64,000 nucleotides of DNA, taken from assembly GCF_004135735.1 (NCBI RefSeq), contig NZ_CP012670.1, positions 3,803,501 to 3,867,500 of the forward strand, read 5' to 3'. A program made the position numbers and the translations under genes. The notes beneath the pieces are model-generated. The model did not search any database. It saw nothing but the letters and a program-made list of their open reading frames with translations, and was not told the DNA's origin. Origin of the DNA: Sorangium cellulosum (GTDB lineage Bacteria > Myxococcota_A > Polyangia > Polyangiales > Polyangiaceae). Below, in pieces: positions 43,688-53,800 of this stretch (position 1 is its first letter; every line of letters begins with the position of its first letter).

Positions 43688-46600
43688 TCAGCGACCGGCG
43701 TCGCGCGGGCGGGGCCTCGCGAGCTTCAGGATCTCACCCTCCGGGACCTGCTCGGCGCGCAGCAGCGGGACATCCCTCTTGAAGGCGGTCACCCGACCAT
43801 CCTGGAGCAGATGAAACTCGCCGGCTTCCTGGCCGGGGATGCGGGCGCTGACATCGACGCGGGCGTCGCTCAGGAGTGGCTTCATCTTGTCCAGCGCCGT
43901 CTGCTGGGTCACCCGACCTACGAACCAGCTCCGGAGGTTGTCCCGGCACCGGTAGTCGAGGTCTCCTGGGCTCTGGGTCGCGAGCAGGACGCCGAGGCCG
44001 CCGGAGCGCGCGCGGCGGAGGAGGTTCTCCATGGGGGCCTTGGTCGCTGGCTGCGACTGCGCTGGCAGGTACAGGTCGGCCTCGTCGAGCAGCACCACCG
44101 CCCTCAGGTGGGGTGACGGCGCGCGGTTCACCCAGCGGCTCAAGGCGAGCAGGAGCTGCGCGACCCAGAAGAGGACGCGCGCGCTGTCGCCCAGGAACTT
44201 CGTGCTGACGATGCTGAGCCGCGTCTTCCCGGGCAGCGCGTGCGGGCCGAGGCCGAGCAGCAGCTCGGCGTCGAGCGCTTCGCCGTCCATCGACAGCAGG
44301 TCCGCCGCGTTCAATTTGAGCACCTCGAGGTCGTGCACGAGATCCTTGAACAAGCGTGTATCGAGCCGCCCGAGCGCGGTGACGAGGGCCGAGTCCTCGT
44401 TCGCGATGAGCTCGATCAACGACGCGATGTCGAGCTTGCGCGAGGCGCCGTGCGCCGCGAAGAGCTGGAAGGCCTGAACGAGGATGGTTCGATGCGCCTT
44501 GTCCCTCCGTGTCGATTTGTAACCGAGCATGTCGCCGAGCGCGTGCGCCGCGTAGCCGGCGGCCTGATCGCGTTCGAGGTCCGGGAGCGCGTCGATCCCG
44601 TCCGGCATGAGCGAGAGGGCGAGCTGGCGGCCTCCGCGGTGGCCTGGCGTGAAGAGCGCGACGTCGAGCTGCTCCGCGAGCGCCCGTCGCCGCGCCTCGA
44701 GCGCCTCGTCCGGGGGCGGGAGGGTGAAGACTGCCTGGCGCGCGTAGCCGCAGAGATCCCCCTTGCGGTCGATGAGGATGGCCGGAATGCCGTGGAGCAG
44801 GAGCTGCTCGATCAGGTTCAGCGCCAGGGTGGTCTTGCCGCTGCCGGTGCTGCCAAGGAAGGCGGCGTGCGACGTGAGCTGCGCGGCGTCGAACGTGAGC
44901 CTGTGAGAGACGAGCTCCCCCGTGGTGCCGAGCGTGAGGGAGAGCGGCTCCCGCGGGGCCGCTCCGTCCGATCGGCCGGAGGGCGCGCCGTCGGGGCCGG
45001 CGGCGGGGGGCGCCGCAGCGTCGATCGCGTGCGACGTATCGAACGCCGACGGGGCAGCGCTCCGCGACCGTGGCGTCGGAGCGGACGACGGGCGCTTGTG
45101 CTCGAACCGGTCGAGGCGGTCGAGATCCAGGACGTCGATGACCGGCAGCAGCCGCGAGATGTGGTTCTCCTCTCGCAGCCAGTCTGCGAAGTGCTCGCGC
45201 TGCGCGTGGGCCTCGTGGAACCTGTGAAATGCGGCGAGCGTGCGCTGATCGCTCTCCTCGAACACCGCCTTGCGGCCCCCGCTCTTGAGGATCTCTGCGA
45301 GCGCGACATGGACCTGCGTGTTCGGATTGCGCGGGAACTCACCGCAGCGGAGCAGCGCGAGGGTCCGTCGCTTGGCGCGCTTGCGCGCGTCCTCGAACTG
45401 GGCCCGGAGCCCGCCCCCTTGCGGTGCCCGGTTGCAGACCACCACGAGGATCTGCTCGACCAAGCGCGGCGCTCCGTCCGGGCTCGAGACCCGGACGTCG
45501 ATCTCGATCGTCTTGCCGCACGGCCGGGCCTCGAAGTGAATGCCAGTCCCGATCTCCTCGGCGCAGTGGTTCACCGCCCACGCGAAGAGGATGGCGAGCT
45601 CGGCGTCGTCCGCGGACGGGTCGTCCTGGAACTGTGCCAGGAAGTCGTTCCACTCCTGCTCGAGCTTCTCCTTGGCCGCGCGGCTGCCCCGATCGGCGGG
45701 CGCTACGGGCCCTGCGCTCGGAGGAGAGCTCGGCCCCCACGACGCCACGATCCGCCCGGCGTCGATGCACGCCTCCCGAAATGCGTGGCACTCGTTGAGC
45801 ACCGCGCGGACGCTGAGCCCCGAGAGCTGCTCCACGAAGTCCCGTGGGATCGGGTAGAGGGGGTCGAGCGCGCCGTCCGCCGGCGGGTGGCCCGCGGTCT
45901 CGTAGAGGTAGGCGAGCCGCTTCTGGATGATCGGCGCGACCTCCTCCTTGCGCCTCTCCGCGACCAGGTGGGCTGGCGCGGGGTCGCGCTCGATGCGATC
46001 GAGCGTCGACCGGGTGAGGCGGGCGCGCATCGTGGCGTAGTAGTCGTGGAGGCAGGCGATCACGATGATGGACGAGGGGACCTGGTCGGCGACCGCGCAG
46101 AGCGAGGACATGACCCGCCGGAACAGCGACTCGGCGTCGTTGACGCGGTACGAGTCCTCGAACTGGTCGACGCAGAGGACCAGAGCGCGGGAGTCGCACG
46201 CCCACATCAAGCGGCCGAGCTCCTCGACGAGGCGCTGCGCGTCCTCCTCTTCGCGCTTCGGCGAGAGACCCCCGAGGAGCCGCTGCTCCCGCTCCGAGAG
46301 CACCTCGCAGCGCAGGTACTTGATCACGCGCTTCTTCAGCGCCGGATCTTGCCGCTGCAAGTAGAGCAGGGCGCGGACGAGATCGAGGTCGAGATCGGCG
46401 TAGCGGGGATGCTTGATGAGCTTGTCGGCGGCGCGCTCCACGAGCTCGACGACCGCGTCCGCGTCGAGATCTTCGCGGTCGTTCAAGGCATGGATGGCCT
46501 CCGGATCATTGCAGCGGGCCGCGACCGCGTTGGAGAGCCGGAGCAGCCCCGAGCCGGTCCCGAGCGTCTCGTAGTAGGTCTGGTCGAGCGAGTCGATCAG

Positions 46601-46945
46601 GTTGCTCACCAGGTACCGGCTGTAGCTCGTGACCGCCGTCGTCATTTGCATGTAACCGACGAATCCGAGCCCGTTGTGGTGAACGTGGTTGCGGAATGCG
46701 CGCACGAGGTGCGTCTTCCCGCTGCCGGACTCGCCGAGGAGCAAGAGGATGCGGCCCGCGTCGAGGCCCGGCGGGGTCGTCACCTGGGTGAGCAGCCGCT
46801 GGAACGCGGTGCGGGCCCCCTCGTGCACGGACTCGACATCGAACGGGTCCTCGCGCCAGATCTGCCCGCGGTGCTCCACGGAGTGGAACACGTCCTTCTT
46901 CGCAGTCGACAGGAACACGTCGAGCAGGGCGTCCTGCTTCGTCAT
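43688..46945 (-). CDS. Double-NTPase protein: N-terminal AAA and C-terminal HerA/VirB4-like module
   Basis: The 1085-aa product has two P-loops. Near residue 73 is LLLGESGSGKTHLVRAFRNH, with a following VLCVDQFEDSY Walker B. Near 703 is FLGSTGSGKTTLALNLIEQLL, with LIDRKGDL and VVLLDEADLYLP near 955 and the ATQSPGDLDYRCRDNLRSWFVGRVTQQ sensor region, all of the HerA/FtsK-like pumping ATPase type. Between them are a helical region and a restriction-endonuclease-like mixed segment (about 440-560). HerA proteins usually form hexamers that act on DNA with nucleases. It lies 62 bp upstream of the STAND gene and 76 bp downstream of the winged-helix-like gene. Confidence 0.85.
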   Translation of the reverse strand: MTKQDALLDVFLSTAKKDVFHSVEHRGQIWREDPFDVESVHEGARTAFQRLLTQVTTPPGLDAGRILLLLGESGSGKTHLVRAFRNHVHHNGLGFVGYMQMTTAVTSYSRYLVSNLIDSLDQTYYETLGTGSGLLRLSNAVAARCNDPEAIHALNDREDLDADAVVELVERAADKLIKHPRYADLDLDLVRALLYLQRQDPALKKRVIKYLRCEVLSEREQRLLGGLSPKREEEDAQRLVEELGRLMWACDSRALVLCVDQFEDSYRVNDAESLFRRVMSSLCAVADQVPSSIIVIACLHDYYATMRARLTRSTLDRIERDPAPAHLVAERRKEEVAPIIQKRLAYLYETAGHPPADGALDPLYPIPRDFVEQLSGLSVRAVLNECHAFREACIDAGRIVASWGPSSPPSAGPVAPADRGSRAAKEKLEQEWNDFLAQFQDDPSADDAELAILFAWAVNHCAEEIGTGIHFEARPCGKTIEIDVRVSSPDGAPRLVEQILVVVCNRAPQGGGLRAQFEDARKRAKRRTLALLRCGEFPRNPNTQVHVALAEILKSGGRKAVFEESDQRTLAAFHRFHEAHAQREHFADWLREENHISRLLPVIDVLDLDRLDRFEHKRPSSAPTPRSRSAAPSAFDTSHAIDAAAPPAAGPDGAPSGRSDGAAPREPLSLTLGTTGELVSHRLTFDAAQLTSHAAFLGSTGSGKTTLALNLIEQLLLHGIPAILIDRKGDLCGYARQAVFTLPPPDEALEARRRALAEQLDVALFTPGHRGGRQLALSLMPDGIDALPDLERDQAAGYAAHALGDMLGYKSTRRDKAHRTILVQAFQLFAAHGASRKLDIASLIELIANEDSALVTALGRLDTRLFKDLVHDLEVLKLNAADLLSMDGEALDAELLLGLGPHALPGKTRLSIVSTKFLGDSARVLFWVAQLLLALSRWVNRAPSPHLRAVVLLDEADLYLPAQSQPATKAPMENLLRRARSGGLGVLLATQSPGDLDYRCRDNLRSWFVGRVTQQTALDKMKPLLSDARVDVSARIPGQEAGEFHLLQDGRVTAFKRDVPLLRAEQVPEGEILKLARPRPRDAGR

Positions 46946-47021
46946 GGTTCACCCCTTCTCCCAGTTGCTCGTCGACGCCGGCGGCGCCCGCTCCGCGCGG
47001 CGCTCGCCGGCGCGCCCCACG

Positions 47022-47993
47022 TCAGATGCGCACGAAATGGAACGTCGTGCTGAGGTATCGCGTCTCCGAGGCGTCGACATCGGCCGGCTCCATCGCCTCG
47101 ACCAGGTCGGCGCGGTTGAGCGCCAGGAGCCCGCTCCGGTGGGCGGAGACCAGCCGGGCCTTGAACGCCTCCGCGTCGTCGATCGCGACGCCTTCCTCGA
47201 CGAGGCGTCGGAGGACGTGCGAGATGAAGACCTTGTTGTCCCCGAAGCGCCCGCTCTTCGAGGCCCGCGCCGCCTCGATCACCCGCGCGGCGAAGGTGGG
47301 CTCGTCGGCGGGCAAGGCGGCTGTCTGTGGAGCGAGCAGGCCGCGCGCGCTCGTGGCGAGGGTCGAAGCCTTTCTCACGAGCAGGTCGATCACCTGTCTC
47401 AACGTGGCCTGCGCCGGCGCGTCGGCCAGACGGCCCAGCAGCACGCGCATGACGGCCTCCAGGGTGAACGGCTCTGCCGTCGTGACCCCGATGGCGCTCC
47501 AGGCGACCGCGCCGAGCACCCGCGCGAGCGCGGGGGTCGTACCCAGGTCGAGGTGAAAAGCGCCGACGAGAAGCGCCGCGATGCGCGCGGCGTCCGCCGG
47601 GGGTATCTCGATGACGATCTCCCGCGAGCTCGCCGCCGCCGACACGTCCTCGTCGAGCCTGCGCGCCGTCAGGTTTTTCTTGATATCCCTCCAGTTCTCC
47701 GCCTTGCTCTTGTGGTGCTGCGGTAGACAGAGGATCGCGCGAATGACTCGTTCGCCGTCACGGGTGAGTTGATACGAGGCCTTCCTCACGCGCTTGACGA
47801 GACCGGCTTGCTGGAAGCCGATGAGCTCGTTTTCGATGAGTCGGCTCGGCTCGATGTGGCTTCCTTTCGCCTTCAGGGGTAATTGTAGCGTCTGCGCGAT
47901 CGCGTACGGCGTGTAGCCATTGGATCTGCAGAGGAGCCGGCCAAGGACACTGGCGCCCAAGCCGGAGATCGCAACCTGTTCGCTGGCGCTCAT
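47022..47993 (-). CDS. Winged-helix-like hypothetical protein
   Basis: The 323-aa product starts MSASEQVAISGLGASVLGRLL (ATG at 47991-47993). It has an N-terminal segment suited to a winged helix-turn-helix (YTPYAIAQTLQLPLKAKGSHIEPSRLIENELIGFQQAGLVKRVRKASYQLTRDGERVI, about 25-85). The C-terminal part is helical (ARVLGAVAWSAIGV; FISHVLRRLVEEGVAID) and ends with YLSTTFHFVRI. Its start overlaps the TfuA-like stop by four bases, so it is translated with YcaO and TfuA. It could be the DNA-binding or specificity subunit for the HerA-like ATPase next downstream; this is inference. No close family is recognised. Confidence 0.65.
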   Translation of the reverse strand: MSASEQVAISGLGASVLGRLLCRSNGYTPYAIAQTLQLPLKAKGSHIEPSRLIENELIGFQQAGLVKRVRKASYQLTRDGERVIRAILCLPQHHKSKAENWRDIKKNLTARRLDEDVSAAASSREIVIEIPPADAARIAALLVGAFHLDLGTTPALARVLGAVAWSAIGVTTAEPFTLEAVMRVLLGRLADAPAQATLRQVIDLLVRKASTLATSARGLLAPQTAALPADEPTFAARVIEAARASKSGRFGDNKVFISHVLRRLVEEGVAIDDAEAFKARLVSAHRSGLLALNRADLVEAMEPADVDASETRYLSTTFHFVRI

Positions 47994-48763
47994 CGATTGA
48001 CCTCCGTCTCCCTTGTGTTCGGCCGCACAGCGCGGCGGTCTGCGCGCTCGCGAATGAGCTCCCACGCGTCGGTCGGCTCGAAGTGATACCGCACCTGCTT
48101 CGGCTCGACGCCGCCCGCGAAGCGCCCGCGCAAGGCTTCCAGGAGGGCCATCGCGTCGGCGCGCTTCTGGTCGATCCGGCCCTCTCGCACGAACTCCCGC
48201 AGCGCCGCCGTCTGCGCGCGCTGCACGCCCTCCTCCTCGGCGCGTCGCAGGAGAATCGGATAGCAGCGGTCTGGATAGAACAGCCCCCGGGCCAGCGCCT
48301 CCAGCCGCTCGCGCGTCGCGGCCGGGATCACGCCGGCTCGCTCCGCGGCGCCCAGGGTGGCGCGGAGGTTCACGAGCGCCTCGCTCAGCGGCCGATAGCC
48401 GCCTTCGGCGGGCGCGTGGGCCACGGCGACCTCGTCGTCGGCGTCGAGCTCGCCGCGCGCGTACCCTTCGTAGATGGCGCCCACGCCCTCCATGCCGAAG
48501 AGCGAGAGCTCGGCCGCGCGGAGCGCCCCCATGCTCGCGGCGCCGAGCACGTGGATCCCCTGCGCCATGGCCCAGAGGATCTCCTTGTGAGACACGGAGG
48601 GGACGCGGTCGAAATAGCCGTCGATGAGGCCGATGGCGACGGGCTTGTCCAGCGCAGCGCGGTAGACGTCGCCCTGGGCGGCGGGCGGCAGGAAGACGGC
48701 GTCGATGTGCCGCGCGCCCTCGTCCGCCGGGAGGGTGGGACCTGTGAAGATGCAAAGGGTCAT
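47990..48763 (-). CDS. TfuA-like protein, YcaO partner
   Basis: The 257-aa product has the TfuA core: TLCIFTGPTLPADE at the N-terminus, then DAVFLPPAAQGDVYRAAL and IGLIDGYFDRVPSVSHKEILWAMAQGIHVLGAASMGALRAAELSLFGMEGVGAIYE, the diagnostic stretch. TfuA proteins are known to work with YcaO enzymes, for instance in trifolitoxin maturation and in protein thioamidation, where TfuA is thought to help deliver sulfur or form a complex. It overlaps YcaO upstream (ATGA at 48760-48763) and the winged-helix-like gene downstream (ATGA at 47990-47993), so all three are coupled. Confidence 0.9.
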   Translation of the reverse strand: MTLCIFTGPTLPADEGARHIDAVFLPPAAQGDVYRAALDKPVAIGLIDGYFDRVPSVSHKEILWAMAQGIHVLGAASMGALRAAELSLFGMEGVGAIYEGYARGELDADDEVAVAHAPAEGGYRPLSEALVNLRATLGAAERAGVIPAATRERLEALARGLFYPDRCYPILLRRAEEEGVQRAQTAALREFVREGRIDQKRADAMALLEALRGRFAGGVEPKQVRYHFEPTDAWELIRERADRRAVRPNTRETEVNR

Positions 48764-50034
48764 GATCTGCGCTCCGAGAGGCGCCGCTGCGCGCGCGCGC
48801 CGGGGATGTAGCCAGGGATGTCGTCGAGCGGCTCGAGGCCGGGGATGACCACGCGCACCACGGGGATCTCGAGCTCGGGACGGGTGAGATCGACGGCCAC
48901 GACCTGATGGAGGTCCGCCCCCCGGAGGCGGTCGAGCTCCCAGCCGAGGTCGTCCTCGAGCGTCTCGCCCGCGTGATCGGGCGCGTCGTCGAAGCTGCAC
49001 CGAGGAGGAGCGGCGCCGTGCGCCTCCAGGAACGCGTGCGCCGCGCGGAGATCGTCGTCCGGCCCTTGGCCGTGGGCGCGGACGTCGTCGCGCGCGCCGG
49101 TGATCACCGTCAGGCGGCTCTGCGCCGCCTCGGTGATCGCGCGTGCGAGCGCCACGCCGCGCGCAGGATGGCAGCCGAAGCCGACCATCGGCGCGATCGG
49201 CCGGTGCGGGTTCGGCGTGCGATCCACGAGCGTGCAGCAGAAGACCGGGATGCCGATGTCGGAGGTGACGTGCCAGACGAAGGCGCGGACATTGGCGCGC
49301 TCCACCTGGTCGAGCAGGTCGCGGCAGGCCGGGTCGTCCACCGTGCAGAGATCGAGCCGTGTGCGGCCCCTCTCGTCGTCGCTCGACAGCTTCCACAGCG
49401 TGGCGGCGTCGCGCTCGACGAGCTCGCAGATGGCGTGGCTCAAGGCCTCCAGCGGGTGGTTGCCCGAGGCGAGCCCGTTCGAGCTCATCACGAGCGCGCC
49501 GCTCGCCGCCAGGAGAGGAAGCGCGTAGTCCGTGTGGACCACCTCGAACGGCGTCCACGTCGGCGCGCCCGTGACGAGATCGATGCCGGCGACCCAGAAC
49601 AGGCGGAGATGGTCGTGCAGGTGACCGGTGGACAGGCGGGGCAGGCCCTGCACGTCGATGAGCCGATGCCGGAGGCGGAGCTCGCTCAGGGTGCCGAGCT
49701 TGAGCGGGAGCTCGATGCGTTCGGCGTGCCAGTGCTCGATCGACTCCATCACCCCCGAGGCGCGCGCGGCGGCCAGGGTGAGGCCCTTGCCCTGCGCGGC
49801 CGCGATGGAGCGCGCGTTCGGGCGGATCGCCATGACCACCGGGATGCCGAGCGTGTCGAGGCCCGTGACGTCGGCGATCCGGGTGATGCCCAGCGCAGGG
49901 AGGAAGGGCTTGACACGATCGAGCGTCTCGTCCGGCGAGATGATGCGGTGGGTGCCGGCGACGAATCGTTTGGCCGCCGCCGCCGGGCGACTCGACCTTC
50001 GCTCGTCAACCGAGGTTTTCTGGTGGATGGTCAT
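48760..50034 (-). CDS. YcaO-domain ATP-dependent backbone-modifying enzyme
   Basis: The 424-aa product has the YcaO family features: GIPVVMAIRPNARSIAAAQGKG, ALSHAICELVERDAATLWKL (the SxxxxExxER region for ATP/Mg) and GFGCHPARGVALARAITEAAQSRLTVITGARDD near residue 290-320. It lacks the PxPxP C-terminus of azoline-forming TOMM cyclodehydratases, ending IPGYIPGARAQRR. YcaO enzymes phosphorylate the peptide amide oxygen, so that with different nucleophiles azolines, amidines or, with a TfuA partner, thioamides are formed. Given the adjacent TfuA gene, thioamidation is the best guess. The substrate may be the 216-aa product upstream. Confidence 0.92.
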   Translation of the reverse strand: MTIHQKTSVDERRSSRPAAAAKRFVAGTHRIISPDETLDRVKPFLPALGITRIADVTGLDTLGIPVVMAIRPNARSIAAAQGKGLTLAAARASGVMESIEHWHAERIELPLKLGTLSELRLRHRLIDVQGLPRLSTGHLHDHLRLFWVAGIDLVTGAPTWTPFEVVHTDYALPLLAASGALVMSSNGLASGNHPLEALSHAICELVERDAATLWKLSSDDERGRTRLDLCTVDDPACRDLLDQVERANVRAFVWHVTSDIGIPVFCCTLVDRTPNPHRPIAPMVGFGCHPARGVALARAITEAAQSRLTVITGARDDVRAHGQGPDDDLRAAHAFLEAHGAAPPRCSFDDAPDHAGETLEDDLGWELDRLRGADLHQVVAVDLTRPELEIPVVRVVIPGLEPLDDIPGYIPGARAQRRLSERRS

Positions 50035-50053
50035 GGCGTCTCCCGTTCACCGC

Positions 50054-50704
50054 TTAGCGCTTGAAGCGCGACAGGTTGAGGACGTAGCAGTTGATCCCTT
50101 CAGGGACGGCCATGGGGGGCATGAGGTTGGCAGGCAGCCCCTCGTCCTCGGGGTCGGGGCTCATGGAGAGGAAATTCTTGCGGTGCAGGTTCTCGAGCAG
50201 GAGCAAGACGTCCTTGGTCGTGTCGACGAACCGGGGCCGCACGGGGGGATGCGCGACGAACCGGCTCCAGGTCTGGCACCGGACGACGTAATAGTCGCCG
50301 TCGCGTGTCTCGAGGCGCGCGCCGCCTTCCGCCATGACCGCGCCGCCCTTGGCGCAGATCACGAGATCGTAGGGCGCGAGCCCCCGCGCGCGCGTGCCCG
50401 TCGACCAGGGCCCGTCGACGACGAGATCGTCGTCCGCCGCCTCGGGGAGGTTCTTGATGTTGCCCTCGCAGATCACGTAGACCCCGACCTCGCCCTGCAG
50501 GAACTGCACGAACGTGCCGGGCTTGCCGGACTGCCGCAGCGCCGCGACCTTCTCGCGGATCTCGGGCGGGATGTCTCCTTCCGGCCACCGGTTCTCCGGG
50601 CTCGCCCAGGCGCCGGACTCGAGTTGATACAGGGGCTCCGTCTCCCGGTTGATGGTGAAAAGAATGCCTCTTCGATCGTTCGTGAAAGGGATCTCGTTGG
50701 ACAT
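50054..50704 (-). CDS. Hypothetical protein upstream of YcaO, candidate substrate or partner
   Basis: The 216-aa product starts MSNEIPFTNDRRGILFTINR (ATG at 50702-50704). It is a globular mixed alpha/beta protein (FVQFLQGEVGVYVICEGNI; APYDLVICAKGGAVMAEGG; YYVVRCQTWSRFVAH) without signal peptide or catalytic motif. Its C-terminus, about 30 residues, is Pro/Met-rich and ends INCYVLNLSRFKR, a possible exposed tail with one Cys. It is the first gene of the minus-strand run, 19 bp before YcaO. It may be the modification substrate, a leader-carrying protein or an unrelated partner; I do not recognise its family. Confidence 0.6.
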   Translation of the reverse strand: MSNEIPFTNDRRGILFTINRETEPLYQLESGAWASPENRWPEGDIPPEIREKVAALRQSGKPGTFVQFLQGEVGVYVICEGNIKNLPEAADDDLVVDGPWSTGTRARGLAPYDLVICAKGGAVMAEGGARLETRDGDYYVVRCQTWSRFVAHPPVRPRFVDTTKDVLLLLENLHRKNFLSMSPDPEDEGLPANLMPPMAVPEGINCYVLNLSRFKR

Positions 50705-50824
50705 GTTCAGGCTCCGTTCTGGTCGTCGTCAGGTCATGCGGGCACACGTCACCGCGTCCCCGTCGCAGGCGGATGCCGCGGCGCGGTCGAGGTGTCGTGA
50801 GGAGGTGTTCAGCCGGCCGTCAGC

Positions 50825-53800
50825 TCACGCGTAGTTGCGGTGGCGGGCTCCGCGGAGCGCCAGCTTGAGGGTGCGGAAGGCGCGGACCCTGCCGTCGTCG
50901 AAGGCGCGCAGGGCGTGCCCCAGCAGGGCGGCGAGCCGCCCGGGCAAGCGTTGCTGCCGCGGGTCGAGCACCGCGCGCGCCTCGGCGATGGCGCCGTCCA
51001 GGCGGCCTCGCTCCAGCGCTATCCAGCAGAGCGGCAGTCTCGCGAGCCACTCGAAGGGGTAGACGAGGGGCAGCGCGTTCCAGAGCGCGAGGGCCTCCCG
51101 GCCAGCCTCCTCGGCCCGCGCGAGATCGCCGCGCCGGAGCGCGCACCACGACAGGTTGGCCAGGGCGGCTCCGGCGTACTCCCGCACGTTCTCCGCCTTC
51201 GCGAGCTTCAGGCTCTGCTCGGCCCAGTGCCTGGCCGCGTCGACGAGACCTCGTTTCCGCTGGATCAGCGAGAGATAGGTCAAGCAGCGCGTCTGGATCT
51301 CGAGATCGCCGCTCGGCCGGGCGATCCAGAGCGCCTCGCTCAGCTCCGTGTCGGCTCGATCGAGCTCGTCGCCTAGCAGCAGGATGATGCCGAGGCTCAC
51401 GCGGGCGCTCAGCACCCAGTGCCCGTCAGGCGCCTCGCCGGCGGCCTCGTACGCCGCGACGCACGCCGTGGCATACCCCACCGTATCGACGGACGCCGCG
51501 AAGCGATCGCGGAGGATGCCCTGCTGCGTCAGCGCGTGCAGGTAGTGGGCGCGCTGCAGCGCGTTGCCATGGGCCGCGATCGCGGGGCGCACGGCCTCGA
51601 TGAGCGCGCCCAGGCCCTCACGATCGGCGAGCCAGTAGCACACCGAGATGCGGTCGAGGTGGAGCTGGATCCAGGCGTGCGACCAGGCCTCGGCGTCGCT
51701 GCTCGCCGGCTCGGGCGGCGCGCGCAGCGCGGCCTCGGCCTGCGCGTAGCTCTCGAGCGCCTCGGCGTGCTCGTGTCGCATCTCCCAGGTCTTGCCGATC
51801 TTGCGGTGGAGCTCGGCCGCGTCGATCGGAGAGGGCGTCGCGGAGAGCGCCGCGCTGTAAGCATGACGGGCCATCTCCTGCCACCCGAGGAGCGCGAGCA
51901 CATCGCCGAGCCTCTCGTTCAGCCTCGCGAGGCGTTCAGGCGTGGCGCCCGCGTTCGTGAGGGCGTCGATCGCCGAGCGGAGGAGCCGCACCGCGTCGCG
52001 GTACGCATAGACCGCGACGGCGCGCGCCGCGGCGCGCTCGAACGCGACGCCGGCCCTGTCGTGGAGGCCCGCCCCGGCGAAGTGCCGCCCGAGCACGTGC
52101 GCCACCTCCGGCGCCTCGCCGTAGAGCGCCTCGATCGCCTCTCCGGCGCGCCGGTGCAGCGCGGCTCTCGTCCCATCGTCGAGCCGCCGGTACGCCATCT
52201 CGCGGAGCTGGTCGTGGACGAAGCGCAGCTCGCCCGTCTCTGTTTCCTCGAGGATTCGCCTCGCCCTGAGCTCCCGGAGCGGCTCGGCTGCGGCGTCTTC
52301 GCCGCCCGGGGCGACGAGGAGGCGCGCGTCGCCGAGATCGTGCCCCAGCACCGCTGCCCACGAGGCGAGCGCTCGGGCCTCCGCGTCGAGCAGGTCGAGC
52401 CGTCGCGCCAGGAGCTCGTCGAGGGCGCGCGGCATCGGCAGCGCGAAGGGCGGATCGGCGCCCTGCTGTGAGAAGGAGAGCTGCCCGTCCTCGTCACGGC
52501 GCAGGATTCCCTCGTCGAGGGCCGCGCGCAGAAACTCCGCAACGAAGAACGGATTGCCGTTGGCATTGTGGATCAGCGCGTCCAGTACGGACTGAGGCGG
52601 TCGGATCGAGGACAGCATGCCGGCGACCATGGCGTCGATGTCCCGCGGGGTCAGCTTTCCGAGTTGGATCGGCGTGACGCTGGAGGAGCGCATGAGGCTC
52701 TCGATCTCGTCGCGCATCTCCTCGATGCGGCAGGTAGCCACCACCAGCACGCCGGCGCGCTCGTCGGGCTCGGCCTTCGCGAGCGCGTCGAGAACGGCCA
52801 GGGTGAGATCGTCGGCCCACTGCAGGTCGTCCAGGAAAAGGAGGAGCGGCATGGGTTGGGCCAGCGCGCGGAGCGTCTCCAGCACCGCGGAGACGAGACG
52901 CTTTCTCGCCTGCGAAGGGGGCAGCGGCGGGGCCGGCGCGGGTTGCCCGTGGTGGTCCGCGAGCACCCCGAGCTCCGGCACAAACGTCGCGAGCGCTCCG
53001 AGGTTCCCGCCGAACAGCCGGGCGGCCTCGCTCGTCGAGGTGAGCGCCTGGGCGAGCGCGGCCAAGAGCGCCGGACGGAGCGGGTGCAGCGGCGCGGCCA
53101 TGGCGGCCGCCGCGGCCGCCTCGCCGGCGCCGGGCGCGACGCAGCTCCCGGTCAGCACGGTGAGCGGCAGGTGCTGGCCCATCGCCCTGTGGTGCTGGTC
53201 ACGCGCGAGCCGGGGCAGCTCGCGCGCGAGCCGGGTCTTGCCGGAGCCGCTCTCCCCCAGCACGAGCGCGATGCCGCCGCGCCGTCGCAGCGCGGCGTGC
53301 CGGACCATCTCGACCATCATGGCCAGAACATCGGCCCGCCCGGCGAACACCGGCCGGTACAGGTACGGTCGCGGCCGCGGCTCCGGCCACGGTTCGGGCG
53401 CCGCGCCGAGCGCGACCAGCCGCGTGGCGACATCGACGGCGTACTGGATGCGATCCTTTGCGTCCTTCTCCAGGAGCGCGAGGATGAGGTCTTCGAGCCC
53501 CGCGGGGAGGTCTGGAACGAAGATCGAGGGGCGCAGGGGCGGCTCGATGACGTGCTGCTCCAGGACGGACCGCGCGCCGCCGACGAAGGGGGGGCGCCCG
53601 GTCACGCACTCGTACAGAAGGCACCCGAGCGCGTAGAGATCGGCGCGCCCATCGACGATCCCCTGCTGGATCTGCTCGGGGGCCATGTAATGGGGCGTGC
53701 CGCCGTGGCTAGTCGCGCCGAGCTCCTCGCGGCCGGCGCCGCCGAAATGGGCCGCGATCCCGAGGTCGAGCAGCACAGGTCGGCCGTCGCCCTGGAGGAA

